Positions 53,805 to 62,450 of a DNA stretch of 64,000 nucleotides are shown here, in pieces. The first letter of the stretch is position 1. Each line of letters opens with the position of its first letter. A model generated the notes under the pieces. That model ran no database searches, was not told the origin of the DNA, and saw nothing but the letters and a program-made list of their open reading frames with translations. This DNA comes from Phenylobacterium hankyongense (lineage in GTDB: Bacteria; Pseudomonadota; Alphaproteobacteria; Caulobacterales; Caulobacteraceae), in contig NZ_QFYP01000001.1 in assembly GCF_003254505.1 (NCBI RefSeq), forward strand, positions 604,001 to 668,000. Direction: 5' to 3'. The translations under genes and the position numbers were made by a program.

Positions 53805-54254
53805 TCAGGCCGGCGCGAAGGCCGCGATGATCGCCTTCAGATCCGGCTCGTCCACCAGGTCGGCGGCCTGCGCCAGCGTGATCCAGCGCTTCTCCCGCTG
53901 ACCCTTCTCCGGCCATTCGTCGCGCTCGACGGCGACCTTGAGCGCGAACACCGCGACCCGGACGTGCTGCAGGCGGCCGGAGCGCAGGCGCTTGTCGTAG
54001 TGGTAGAGGCCGAGCTTCTTGTTGCCCGCGGCGCCTTCGAGCCCCGCCTCCTCGTAGGCCTCGCGCGCGGCGGTTTCCGGCGGCTTCAGGCCCTTGATCG
54101 GCCAGCCCTTGGGGATCACCCAGCGGCGGGTCTCACGCGAAGTGATCAGCAGGATCTCCACGCCGCCGGCCGCGTCGCGGCGCCACGGCAGGGCGGCGTA
54201 CTGCACGCGCGGCTCGCGATCCGGCTCGGCGGGGACCTGATCCTTCTTGCCCAT
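53805..54254 (-). CDS. Nudix hydrolase
   Basis: A 149-residue Nudix protein. The catalytic helix core REAYEEAGL is intact within PKGWPIKGLKPPETAAREAYEEAGL; the first Glu of the full Nudix box is Leu. This form occurs in a group of diphosphoinositol- or dinucleotide-polyphosphate-type Nudix enzymes, but the substrate is not known here. The start ATG 54254 gives a basic, short N-terminus (GKKDQVPAEPDREPRVQYAALPWRR). Confidence 0.88.
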   Translation of the reverse strand: MGKKDQVPAEPDREPRVQYAALPWRRDAAGGVEILLITSRETRRWVIPKGWPIKGLKPPETAAREAYEEAGLEGAAGNKKLGLYHYDKRLRSGRLQHVRVAVFALKVAVERDEWPEKGQREKRWITLAQAADLVDEPDLKAIIAAFAPA

Positions 54255-54494
54255 CAGAACCGCGCGACCGTCAGCGCCATCGGGGGCACGGCGACGAGCC
54301 GCGCCAACGCGCCCCGCAGATCTCGGAGGCAGGCCTTTCACGAGGCGCCAGCGCCTGGAACCAATTCAGCATACGGAGCACCTTGGGCCGCAAAAGCAGC
54401 GATTCGCCAGTGGCCTAAGCCGCGCGCCGGTGACTGTAAACGTGTTCCCGGACCGCCCGCCCGTTCGACGCGGCCACCCGCCGGCGCGGACCCA
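54255..54494. other. Intergenic region between Nudix and cold-shock genes
   Basis: About 240 bp with no credible gene. It presumably contains the promoter of the Nudix gene; no clear elements were recognised. Confidence 0.4.
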
Positions 54495-54525
54495 AAAACA
54501 AAAAAGCCGGCGCAAGCGCCGGCTT
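54495..54525 (-). terminator. Rho-independent terminator of the cold-shock gene
   Basis: Read on the minus strand: stem GCCGGCG/CGCCGGC extended by flanking AAGCC/GGCTT pairs, then a T-rich run (TTTTTTGTTTTTG). It lies about 37 bp after the cold-shock stop. Confidence 0.9.
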
Positions 54526-54562
54526 CTCGTCGTCCAAACTATACGCGGACGTATTGTGTGGC

Positions 54563-54772
54563 TTAGCCCGCTTGCAGCTGGCCGGCCGACATCTTGCCGC
54601 TGCGCTGATCGCGCTCCAGCTCGAAGCTCAGCTTCTGGCCTTCATGCAGCGAGCCGAGGCCCGCGCGCTCAACGGCGGAAATGTGCACGAACACATCTTG
54701 GCCGCCGTCATCGGGCTGGATGAAACCAAAGCCCTTTTGGCCGTTGAACCACTTCACTGTACCGGTCGTCAT
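54563..54772 (-). CDS. Cold-shock protein (CspA family)
   Basis: A 69-residue single-domain OB-fold RNA chaperone. RNP1 (KGFGFI) and RNP2 (DVFVHI) motifs are intact ([22 protein letters not shown] and [16 protein letters not shown]). It binds single-stranded RNA/DNA and melts RNA structures, often at low temperature or in stationary phase. AAGGGG precedes the ATG by about 7 nt. The A/T-rich leader upstream resembles cold-shock 5' leaders. Confidence 0.95.
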   Translation of the reverse strand: MTTGTVKWFNGQKGFGFIQPDDGGQDVFVHISAVERAGLGSLHEGQKLSFELERDQRSGKMSAGQLQAG

Positions 54773-55082
54773 GTCTTGTCCCCTTCCGGGTCTGAATATT
54801 CACGCCTCCAGAGTTGGGGGGCGAGATCAAATTGTCGGAGAGGTCGAGGCAGGTCCGGTTCCGGATTTCAGAGAAGTCCGGGGATGGAAAGCGGGCGAAC
54901 CAAAGCGATATTCGATGCTGCATATATGGCCGGGATTTCGGGGATTGCAAGAATTATTCCCAGAAACTTACGGACGCCGAGGGCAATAAGCTGTAGAATT
55001 CTGGCGATTTCCCGGGTTGGCCTAAAGCTAAGGCTACCCGGACGCCGGTCCAAGCTGGGCCGGCCGCAAGGAGTTCTTTCGC
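54773..55082. promoter_or_regulatory. Promoter and leader of the cold-shock gene
   Basis: About 310 bp without a gene between the divergent cold-shock and 69-aa genes. It is A/T-rich for this window (for example ATATATGCAGCATCGAATATC on the minus strand at about 54905-54925). A long structured 5' leader is usual for CspA genes, but no defined thermosensor motif was identified. Confidence 0.5.
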
Positions 55083-55292
55083 ATGCGCAACGGACCCGAC
55101 CGGTCGATCTTTACGGTGGCCTGGCACGACGGGCGCTGGGCGGTCGAACACGACGGCGAGTACTCCGACCATACCCGCGACAAGGAAGAGGCGAAAGCCG
55201 CCGCCAACAAGCGCGCCCGCGCGGCCCAGGACCTGGGCCAGGCCTGCCTGGTGCGGGTGAGCGGCGAGCGTGGCTTCTTCGCCATCCCATAG
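55083..55292 (+). CDS. DUF2188-like small protein
   Basis: A 69-residue protein: SIFTVAWHDGRWAVEHDGEYSDHTRDKEEAKAAANKRARAAQDLGQACLVRV. The 'W.VehdG......dKeeA..aA...A' pattern is that of DUF2188-like proteins. AAGGAG about 12 bp before the ATG. Function unknown. Confidence 0.75.
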   Translation: MRNGPDRSIFTVAWHDGRWAVEHDGEYSDHTRDKEEAKAAANKRARAAQDLGQACLVRVSGERGFFAIP

Positions 55293-55314
55293 AGACCTGC
55301 AGGAGCATCCGGCC

Positions 55315-55584
55315 ATGGCCCATGAACAGAAAGTCCGGGCCGCACCGCCCCGGCGTCCCGCCGCCATCGTCCTGCGCGAAGCCATCGAACAGGCCGAGTT
55401 GGACGGCGTCGCCCGCACGGACATGACGCTGCGCCTCACCCATCGCGACGCCGAGGAGCTGAAACGCGACCCGAACGTGGCGCTGGAGGACATTCGGTTC
55501 AGCGAGGGCGTGATGACCTTCCTGGGCGTGAAGGTGACGCCGGGCGGCGTGAACACCAGTTCCCTGGAGCGCTCCGCCGAGTAG
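55315..55584 (+). CDS. Small hypothetical protein (89 aa)
   Basis: An 89-residue soluble protein: AIVLREAIEQAELDGVARTDMTLRLTHRDAEELKRD, then EDIRFSEGVMTFLGVKV. Not recognised. The start ATG 55315 follows CAGGAG. It is 22 bp downstream of the DUF2188-like gene and may share its transcript. Confidence 0.68.
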   Translation: MAHEQKVRAAPPRRPAAIVLREAIEQAELDGVARTDMTLRLTHRDAEELKRDPNVALEDIRFSEGVMTFLGVKVTPGGVNTSSLERSAE

Positions 55585-55655
55585 CTCGGGCGCAGGGCGC
55601 CTTTGGATCCCGCTCGACGATCGGGGGCGGAGCCTGGCGCTCGCCCGCGTCCGGA

Positions 55656-55680
55656 CCGTCAGGGGGCGAACCCCTGACGG
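55656..55680. terminator. Perfect hairpin with GCGAA loop
   Basis: 10-bp stem (CCGTCAGGGG and CCCCTGACGG) and a GCGAA loop, 71 bp after the 89-aa gene. No T-run, so it may be a weak terminator or an RNA-structure element. Confidence 0.5.
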
Positions 55681-55874
55681 GCGGCCGTCGCACGCGCGTC
55701 ATGACGCCTTCACAGACGCGAAGCGGCGGCGGCGCATCTGCGGATGGAACGAGCGGCCAGCGACCGAGGCCGTGACTGCGCCGTAGCGCGCCGGCCAGAA
55801 TCCGGCTGATCGGCGGTTACCCTTCCGCCGCCAAACCGTTAAGAGAACCCCTCCAGACGCGTTGAGATCGGCCG

Positions 55875-57173
55875 GTGGCGAGGCGCAAGGCAAATACCAG
55901 GAACGGCGACCGGGCTCGCGGCGTCAGCCCGCTGGCGATCTTCGACCTGCGCCGGGCCCGCGACGTCGAGCGGCCGGTTAAGCTGGGCGCGGCCGACGCC
56001 CCGGAGGCGGGGCCGCCGGAAGGCCAGCCGCGCGACGAGCACGTGCAGTGGCTGGAAGCCGAGTTGCGGCTGACCAAGCAGCGCCTGAAGACCACGACCG
56101 ATGAGCTGGAACGCGCCAACGGGGCGGAACTGCAGACCGTCAACCGCGAGCTGGCCCAGCAGGTCAACGAACTGGCGAAGACCAATTCCGACCTGAAGAA
56201 CCTGCTGGAAAGCACCCAGATCGCCACCCTCTTCCTGGACAGCGAGTTGCGGATCCGGACCTTCACGCCGGCCGCCACCGAGGTCTTTCACCTGCTGGAC
56301 GCCGACGTGGGCCGGCCGATCGACCAGGTGGTCCCGACGGTCGCCTATCCGGAGCTGCAACGCGACGTCCACCAGGTCCTGAACACGCTCGGCCGCGTCG
56401 AGCGGGAGGTCGAACGGCCGGAGACCGGCTCGCGCTACCTGGCGCGCGTCCTGCCCTACCGCAGCTTCGACAACGCCATCGCCGGCGTGGTGCTGACCTT
56501 CCTCGACATCACCGCCACCGCGCGCGCCGAGGAGCGCCAGAGGTTGCTGCTCAGCGAACTGCAGCACCGGGTCCGCAACATCCTGGGCATCGTACGGTCG
56601 CTGGCCGCGCGCACCGCCGAGACCAGCGCCTCGGTCGAGGAATACGCCAGCCACCTGGACGGGCGCCTGGCGACGCTGGCCCGCACGCAGAACATCTTCG
56701 CCCGCACCGGCGACGTGATCGTCGACCTGGAGGAGATGGTCCGCGACGAGCTGGTCTCCCTGGGCGCCCCGGACGGCGAACAGGTGGACGTCGGCGGCCC
56801 CGAGGTGCGGCTGCGCCAGTCGGCCGCCGAGACCTTCGCGCTGGCCCTGCACGAGCTGGCGACCAACGCGGTGAAGTACGGCGCCCTCGCCGGCCCCAAG
56901 GGCCGGGTGGCGGTGCGCTGGCGGGTGTTCGACACCAGCGCCGGGCCCCGCCTGTCGCTGGAATGGCGCGAGAGCGGGGTGGCGGCCCTGGACATGCGTC
57001 CCACCCGCAGCGGCTTCGGCCGCGAACTGATCGAGCGCGGCCTGCCGTTCGAGCTGGGCGCCGCGACCTCGATCAGCTTCGAGCCCGGCGGCGTGCGGGC
57101 CCTGATCGAGGTCCCCCTGACCCATCACAACGCGGTGCTGGATTCGCCCGACGAGCAGGCGCTGGGCTGGTGA
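55875..57173 (+). CDS. PAS-HWE sensor histidine kinase (CheBR-PAS-HWE-like C-terminal half)
   Basis: A 432-residue cytoplasmic kinase. Residues about 55-112 are a coiled coil with ELQTVNRELAQQVNEL, the linker typically found between the CheR part and the PAS domain of large CheB-CheR-PAS-kinase proteins. A PAS domain (about 112-215, SDLKNLLESTQIATLFLDSELRIRTFTPAATEVF) follows. The kinase has H231 (SELQHRVRNILGIVRSL), N-box HELATNAVKYGAL (326-338) and the W-x-E of EWRESG, which define the HWE family. No CheB or CheR domain is encoded upstream. It overlaps its partner receiver gene by 4 bp. Start GTG 55875. Confidence 0.9.
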   Translation: MARRKANTRNGDRARGVSPLAIFDLRRARDVERPVKLGAADAPEAGPPEGQPRDEHVQWLEAELRLTKQRLKTTTDELERANGAELQTVNRELAQQVNELAKTNSDLKNLLESTQIATLFLDSELRIRTFTPAATEVFHLLDADVGRPIDQVVPTVAYPELQRDVHQVLNTLGRVEREVERPETGSRYLARVLPYRSFDNAIAGVVLTFLDITATARAEERQRLLLSELQHRVRNILGIVRSLAARTAETSASVEEYASHLDGRLATLARTQNIFARTGDVIVDLEEMVRDELVSLGAPDGEQVDVGGPEVRLRQSAAETFALALHELATNAVKYGALAGPKGRVAVRWRVFDTSAGPRLSLEWRESGVAALDMRPTRSGFGRELIERGLPFELGAATSISFEPGGVRALIEVPLTHHNAVLDSPDEQALGW

Positions 57174-57553
57174 CCGCCTCGCCCGAGGACGCCCCGCTGC
57201 ACGGCCGCAAGGTGCTGGTCGTCGAAGACCAGTACCTGATCGCCGCGGAGCTGCGCCACACCGTGATGGCCCTGGGCGGCGAAGTGCTGGGCCCCTGCGC
57301 CACCGTCGCCGACGCCATGACCCTGCTCGAACGCTCCGACGTCGACTTCGCCCTGCTGGACGTGAACCTGCGCGGCGAGACGGCGTTCCCGGTGGCCGCC
57401 GCCCTGGACCGCCGCGGCGTGCCCTTCGCCTTCGCCACCGGCTACGAACCGTGGGTGATCCCGCCGGTCTACCGCGAGCGGCCGCGGCTGGAGAAGCCGG
57501 TCAGCCGCGCGAAGCTGCAGGAACTCGCCGCGCAACTGCTGGGCGGGCGCTGA
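57170..57553 (+). CDS. Receiver-only response regulator (HWE kinase partner)
   Basis: A 127-residue receiver: VVED (18-20), phosphoacceptor D64 (ALLDVNLRGE), T90/G91 region and K109 (RLEKPVS). The opening YLIAAELRHTVMALGGEV is typical of regulators paired with HWE kinases. GTG 57170 overlaps the kinase stop by 4 bp (GTGA), a strong sign they are a pair. Confidence 0.9.
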   Translation: MTASPEDAPLHGRKVLVVEDQYLIAAELRHTVMALGGEVLGPCATVADAMTLLERSDVDFALLDVNLRGETAFPVAAALDRRGVPFAFATGYEPWVIPPVYRERPRLEKPVSRAKLQELAAQLLGGR

Positions 57554-57560
57554 ACGGCGC

Positions 57561-57842
57561 ATGGCGGGCGGCTGGGTGATCGGAGTGATGGTGGCCGCCG
57601 GCGGCGAGCCGATGCTGCGCCACTATTACGCGGTGGGCTTCGAGGACCGCGGCAAGGCGGAGTGGACCGCCGTGGACCATGCCCTGCGGGTCGGCGAGGT
57701 GGCGAGCAGCCCGGTGGCCGGCGACGAGCCGGTGCAGGCGATCCGCGAGCTGACGCTCCCGAAGATGCGCAGCCTGGGCCTCGCGCCCGGCCAGGTGCGT
57801 GAACTGGGCTGGCGTCATCCGCGGCGCTGGCTGAGCGGCTGA
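57561..57842 (+). CDS. Small hypothetical protein (93 aa)
   Basis: A 93-residue soluble protein (GGWVIGVMVAAGGEPMLRHYYAVGFEDRGKAEWTAVDHALRVGEVASS, quoted as segments of a single domain). Not recognised. It lies 7 bp downstream of the receiver gene, so it is probably in the same operon as the HWE pair. Confidence 0.65.
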   Translation: MAGGWVIGVMVAAGGEPMLRHYYAVGFEDRGKAEWTAVDHALRVGEVASSPVAGDEPVQAIRELTLPKMRSLGLAPGQVRELGWRHPRRWLSG

Positions 57843-57913
57843 TCGGTAAAGCGAGCGGCGGATGAGGGCGCGCCGACTTGCCGGCATTCCTGGCGCGCCA
57901 GCGCCGCTTTGTC

Positions 57914-58009
57914 GTCCACGAACCACACGAACCACACGAACGGGACCGTGCACAGGGCGAGATCCTGTCAGATGACCCTTCGTTCGTGTGGTTCGTGTGG
58001 TTCGTGGAC
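57914..58009. repeat. Perfect 29-bp inverted repeat built from ACACGAACC units
   Basis: Arms at 57914-57942 and 57981-58009 are exactly complementary over 29 bp and separated by 38 bp. Each arm contains tandem CCACACGAA-type 9-mers. No protein is encoded. It lies between convergent genes (57561 and 58068), where it could act as a terminator, a protein-binding array or a mobile palindromic element. Confidence 0.9.
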
Positions 58010-58067
58010 CAATAGAGACAGCGCCTGCGGCGCGCGAGAGAGGACCTGAGGGCCGCGGCTTAGGCCC

Positions 58068-58583
58068 TCAGCGCACCCACTGGGCGAGCCAGTCGGCGAG
58101 GGCCTGCGGGGTCATGGAGCGGGCGTCGGCGAGGGCCGCCACGTGGCCGGCGTCGAGCAGCTTGTCGGCGCGGGGATCGATCACCAGCAGGGCGGGCACG
58201 CCCTCCAGCCGCCGGGTGATCCCGTAGCGCGCCGGGATCTGCAGGTTCCTGTCGAAGCGGCCGACGTCGACCATGACCACCTCATAGTGACGGTCGATGA
58301 AGGCCTTCAGCTCCGGCCGGGCCATGGTCGCGGCCAGGACGCGGCAGTCGGGGCACCAGTTGCCGCCCAGGTCGACGATCAGCAGCTTGTGGGCGGCCTT
58401 GGCGCGGGCCTTGGCCTTGGCCACCACGGCGTCGGCGTCGGCCTGCTCGTCGTAGGGATAGGGCAGCGGCGTCTGCAGCTGCGCGAAGTCCGAGATGCCC
58501 ATCTTCGGCGCCGGCGCGGCGCTGGCGGCGCCTGCGCCGGTGAGCGCCAGGACGGCGGCGAGGGCGACGGCCGATCGGGTCAT
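58068..58583 (-). CDS. Secreted thioredoxin-like protein
   Basis: A 171-residue exported thioredoxin-fold protein. Signal peptide about 1-22 (ALAAVLALTGAGAASA). The active site is NWCPDC (LGGNWCPDCRVL), and a cis-Pro stretch GVPALLVIDP follows. It lacks a membrane anchor and probably acts as a periplasmic disulfide reductant or oxidant; the partner is unknown. Confidence 0.87.
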   Translation of the reverse strand: MTRSAVALAAVLALTGAGAASAAPAPKMGISDFAQLQTPLPYPYDEQADADAVVAKAKARAKAAHKLLIVDLGGNWCPDCRVLAATMARPELKAFIDRHYEVVMVDVGRFDRNLQIPARYGITRRLEGVPALLVIDPRADKLLDAGHVAALADARSMTPQALADWLAQWVR

Positions 58584-58713
58584 CTACAATCTCCAGTGTG
58601 AAGGTAGGATTTGGGCGCCGAGGGGCCGGTCGTCAAGCGCGGCGGGCCGGAACTGCGGGGCCGGCCGTGGGTTCTCGCGGCAAGCGCGCCGGGCGCGCAG
58701 CAGGAGCCACGCC

Positions 58714-59211
58714 ATGACCACCGACACCCACGACCGCGCCGCCGTCGAGACCCGGCTCTGGGACGAGATCGAGAAGCACCGCACCGGCATGCTCGGCGTG
58801 GTGGGCGGCGAGCCGCAGCACTTCCAGCCGATGACCGCCTTCCTGGAGCGGGGGAACGGCGAGATCTGGTTCTTCACCTACCGCGACAGCGACCTGGCCC
58901 GGGCGGCGGGGTCCGGCGCGCCGTCGATGTTCGTGTTCCAGCTCAAGGACATCCAGGCCTGCATCGGCGGCCGGCTGAGCGACGCGCACGACGTCGACCG
59001 GATGGACAAGTACTGGAACCCGGTGGTCGCCGCCTGGTACCCGAAGGGCCGCGACGATCCGCGGCTGACCATGTTGCGGCTGGATTGCGACGACGCCCAG
59101 GTGTGGATATCGGAAGCCGGCCCGGCGCGATTCGCCTGGGAGATCACCCGGGCCAACGCCACCCACCGGACTCCGGACCTGGGCGGCAGCGCCCACCTCG
59201 ACCTGCACTGA
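58714..59211 (+). CDS. Pyridoxamine 5'-phosphate oxidase-family (general stress protein 26-like) protein
   Basis: A 165-residue split-barrel flavin-binding-type protein: VETRLWDEIEKHRTGMLGVVGGEPQHFQPMTAFLE, IWFFTYRDSDLARAA, then WNPVVAAWYPKGRDDPRL. This is the GSP26/PPOX-like group, not PdxH. It may bind FMN or F420-like cofactors or heme; function unknown. CAGGAG lies about 8 nt before ATG 58714, which sets the start. Confidence 0.87.
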   Translation: MTTDTHDRAAVETRLWDEIEKHRTGMLGVVGGEPQHFQPMTAFLERGNGEIWFFTYRDSDLARAAGSGAPSMFVFQLKDIQACIGGRLSDAHDVDRMDKYWNPVVAAWYPKGRDDPRLTMLRLDCDDAQVWISEAGPARFAWEITRANATHRTPDLGGSAHLDLH

Positions 59212-59420
59212 GCCGGCGGCATTGGGGCCGAACGGCGCCAAGTAGACTTCCGGCGCCGTTCGCACCCTCAAATGATAAGGCGGTTGTGTGGTCGCCCGTT
59301 TTGCGCGCAACGATATAGTTTAAGTCGGCCTTCCGACATTGACAGGACGCGTGGAAAGACCACGCTTTTCCGGCCGCCGTCGGAGCCTTTTGCAGAATTT
59401 GCGCGACGACTTGCCGCAAG

Positions 59421-59436
59421 TGTCGAGTACTCGACA
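59421..59436. promoter_or_regulatory. 16-bp palindrome upstream of the Crp/Fnr regulator
   Basis: TGTCGAGTACTCGACA is a perfect palindrome 63 bp before the regulator's ATG and is followed by GTTTTT. It may be an operator, or a small terminator-like hairpin. Confidence 0.45.
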
Positions 59437-59499
59437 GTTTTTATCTGCCGGCATCGATAACTTGAAACCTCCGCCCCACGGCGACGTTTCGATTCCCCG

Positions 59500-60213
59500 A
59501 TGCAGAGGCTCCATCCCGCGTTGCAAAACCGCTTGCTCGTCTCCCTTCCGCCTGAGGACTTCGGGCTCGTCGCGCCGAATCTAGCGCAGGTCGACCTCGA
59601 GCGTGGTCGGCTGCTGTACGATCCGGGCGACCGGATCGACGCCGTCTACTTCCCGCTCGACGGGGTCATCTCGCTGATGACGCTGATGGAGAACGGCGCG
59701 GCGATCGAGAGCGCCACCATCGGGCGCGAGGGAGCGCTCGGCCTGATGGCCGCCGTGGCCCCGCGCCAGTCGCTGTCGCGGGCCATCGTGCAGACCCCGG
59801 TGAGGGCCTGCCGGATCAGCGCCGCCGCCCTGCACGAGGCCTGGGAGAAGAGCCCGCGCATCCGCGACCTGATCGACCGCCACAACGAGGCGCTGTTCGG
59901 CCACGCCATCCAGTCGGTCGCCTGCAACGCCCTGCATTCGGTGGAGGCCCGGTTCTGCCGCTGGCTGCTCACCTGCCACGACCGCATCTCCACCGACACG
60001 GTGGCGCTGACCCAGGAATTCCTCGCCGACATGCTGGGCGTGCAGCGGACCACGGTGACCGCCGTCGCCCGCAGCCTGCAGGAGAAGGGCGTCATCCGTT
60101 ATCGCCGCGGGGTCGTGGACATCATCGACCGGGCGGGCCTCGAGGCGCTGACCTGCGAGTGCTACGGCGTCATCCACCGGACCTACGAGCGGCTGCTGCC
60201 CGCCGACGGTTGA
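59500..60213 (+). CDS. Crp/Fnr-family transcriptional regulator
   Basis: A 237-residue regulator with an N-terminal cyclic-nucleotide-binding-like sensor (about 20-140, DPGDRIDAVYFPLDGVISLM) and a C-terminal winged helix (about 155-225, TQEFLADMLGVQRTTVTAVARSLQEKGVI). The FNR iron-sulfur cysteines are not seen in the N-terminus, so it is not an oxygen sensor of the FNR type. This branch is common in alphaproteobacteria, where its effector is largely unknown. A palindrome upstream may be an autoregulatory site. Confidence 0.9.
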   Translation: MQRLHPALQNRLLVSLPPEDFGLVAPNLAQVDLERGRLLYDPGDRIDAVYFPLDGVISLMTLMENGAAIESATIGREGALGLMAAVAPRQSLSRAIVQTPVRACRISAAALHEAWEKSPRIRDLIDRHNEALFGHAIQSVACNALHSVEARFCRWLLTCHDRISTDTVALTQEFLADMLGVQRTTVTAVARSLQEKGVIRYRRGVVDIIDRAGLEALTCECYGVIHRTYERLLPADG

Positions 60214-60316
60214 GCCACGAAATCGGCAGTTGCGGCCGGGTCGAAAATCCACCTTTGTTACAGGGGGGGGGCACGAAGCGCCCGCAAACCTCGTGGAACG
60301 GACGCCTGAGAACCCA

Positions 60317-62446
60317 ATGAACCGCGCCAGCCGAAATTTCCTGCTTGCCGCCGCGGCCGTCGCCGCCCTTGGCGTCACCGCCGCCCAGGCGCACGAGGCG
60401 CACGACTGCGTCGACGCCGCCTGCGTGGCCCAGACGCTGTTCGACGCGGTCGACACGCCCGCGACAGGCGGCGGCGAGGCCGCGGCGCTGACCTCGCCGA
60501 AGTACGGGACCTGGGGCTTCGACGCCTCGGGCATGGACAAGGCGGTGAAGCCCGGCGACGACTTCTACCGGTTCGCCAACGGCGCCTGGGACGCTCGGAC
60601 CGAGATCCCCTCCGACCGCAGCCGGTTCGGCAACTTCGACAAGCTGACCGTGCTGTCGGAAGCCCGCAGCCGGGCGATCATCGAGGACGCCGCCGCCGGC
60701 AAGATCCAGGACCGCGACGCCGCCAAGATCGGCGCCGCCTACCGCGCCTTCATGGACGAGACCCTGGCCGAGAAGCTGGGCGCCCAGCCGATCGCCCCGG
60801 AACTGGCGCAGATCCGCCAGGTGAAGACCAAGGACGAATTCACCGGCCTGATGGGCCGCTCCAACGTCTCGGGCTTCGCATCCCTGCTCGAGCTGGGCAT
60901 CCGCGCCGACGCCAAGAACCCGCAGCGCTACGCGGTCTACGCCTCCACCGGCGGCCTCGGCCTGCCGGACCGCGACTACTACCTGCAGGCCGGGTTCGCG
61001 GAGAAGAAGGCCAAGTACCAGGCCTATGTGCAGCAGATGCTGACGCTCGCCGGCTGGCCCGACCCGGCCGCCCACGCCAAGGCCATCGTCGACTTCGAGA
61101 CCCGCGTCGCCGAGGCGACCTGGACCCGGGCCGAGCGGCGCGACCGCGACAAGACCTACAACCCCGGCACGGTGGCCGACCTGCAGGCGCTGTCGCCGGG
61201 CTACGACTGGAAACGCTACCTCGCCGCCTCCGAGCTGCCGAAGGTCGAGCGGGTGGTGGTGACCACCAACACCGCTTTCCCGAAGATCGCCCGGATCTAC
61301 GCCGAGACGCCGCTCGACACCCTCAAGGCCTGGGAGGCCTTCCACGTGGCCGACGACGCCGCGCCCTACCTGTCGAGGGCCTTCGCCGACGCCAGCTACG
61401 AGTTCCGCTCCAAGACCCTGGCCGGCCAGCCGGAGCAGAAGCCCCGCTGGAAGCGCGCCGTGGCGGTGGTCAACAACCAGCTCGGCGAGTCGGTCGGCCG
61501 CATCTACGTTGGCCGCTACTTCCCGCCGGAATCCAAGGCCAAGATGGACGCCCTGGTGGGCGACATCCGCACCGCGCTGCACGCCCGCATCGAGACGCTC
61601 GACTGGATGGGCGCCGACACCCGCGCCAAGGCGCTGGAGAAGCTCTCCAAGTTCACCGTGAAGATCGGCTATCCGGTGAAGTGGCGCGACTACGGCCCGC
61701 TGGTGATCAAGGCCGACGACCCGTACGGCAACACGCTCCGCTCCACCGCCTACGAGTGGCGGCGCGACGTGGCGCGGCTGAACGGGCCGGTGGACAAGCA
61801 GGAGTGGGGCATGACGCCCCAGACGGTGAACGCCTACTACAACTCGGTGAACAACGAGATCGTCTTCCCGGCCGCCATCCTGCAGGCGCCGTTCTTCGAT
61901 CCCGACGCCGACCCGGCGGTGAACTACGGCGGCATCGGCGGCGTGATCGGCCACGAGATCAGCCACGGCTTCGACGACCAGGGCCGCAAGTCCGACGGCG
62001 ACGGCGTGCTGCGCGACTGGTGGACCGCCGCCGACGCCACCAAGTTCAAGGTCCAGTCCGACCGGCTGGGCGCCCAGTACTCGGCCTTCGAGCCGGTGGC
62101 CGGCAGCCACGTCAACGGCCACCTGACCATGGGCGAGAACATCGGCGACATGGGCGGCCTGTCCCTGGCGCTCGACGCCTACCACGCCTCGCTGCATGGC
62201 AAGCCGGCGCCGGTGATCGACGGCCTGACCGGCGAGCAGCGGGTGTTCCTCGGCTGGGCGCAGGTGTGGCGCCAGAAGGCCCGCGAGGAGGCGCTGCGCC
62301 AGCAGGTGGTCACCGATCCCCACTCGCCGGCCGAGTTCCGGGTGAACGGCACGATCCGCAACGTGGCGGGCTGGTACGACGCCTTCGACGTCAAGCCGGG
62401 CGACAAGCTCTACGTCGCGCCCGAGCAGCGGGTGAAGATCTGGTAG
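60317..62446 (+). CDS. M13-family (neprilysin-like) metallopeptidase
   Basis: A 709-residue exported zinc peptidase. Signal peptide about 1-24 (LLAAAAVAALGVTAAQA). The catalytic HEISH is at 546-550 (IGGVIGHEISHGFDDQG), the third zinc ligand Glu607 in MGENIGDMGGL, and the NAYYN region is at about 508-512 with the FPAAILQAPFF stretch. M13 peptidases cleave small peptides. It is probably periplasmic or envelope associated. The start is ATG 60317, as the signal peptide begins there; upstream in-frame codons are not needed. The gene ends with VKIW, the conserved C-terminus of the family. Confidence 0.94.
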   Translation: MNRASRNFLLAAAAVAALGVTAAQAHEAHDCVDAACVAQTLFDAVDTPATGGGEAAALTSPKYGTWGFDASGMDKAVKPGDDFYRFANGAWDARTEIPSDRSRFGNFDKLTVLSEARSRAIIEDAAAGKIQDRDAAKIGAAYRAFMDETLAEKLGAQPIAPELAQIRQVKTKDEFTGLMGRSNVSGFASLLELGIRADAKNPQRYAVYASTGGLGLPDRDYYLQAGFAEKKAKYQAYVQQMLTLAGWPDPAAHAKAIVDFETRVAEATWTRAERRDRDKTYNPGTVADLQALSPGYDWKRYLAASELPKVERVVVTTNTAFPKIARIYAETPLDTLKAWEAFHVADDAAPYLSRAFADASYEFRSKTLAGQPEQKPRWKRAVAVVNNQLGESVGRIYVGRYFPPESKAKMDALVGDIRTALHARIETLDWMGADTRAKALEKLSKFTVKIGYPVKWRDYGPLVIKADDPYGNTLRSTAYEWRRDVARLNGPVDKQEWGMTPQTVNAYYNSVNNEIVFPAAILQAPFFDPDADPAVNYGGIGGVIGHEISHGFDDQGRKSDGDGVLRDWWTAADATKFKVQSDRLGAQYSAFEPVAGSHVNGHLTMGENIGDMGGLSLALDAYHASLHGKPAPVIDGLTGEQRVFLGWAQVWRQKAREEALRQQVVTDPHSPAEFRVNGTIRNVAGWYDAFDVKPGDKLYVAPEQRVKIW

Positions 62447-62450
62447 CCGG

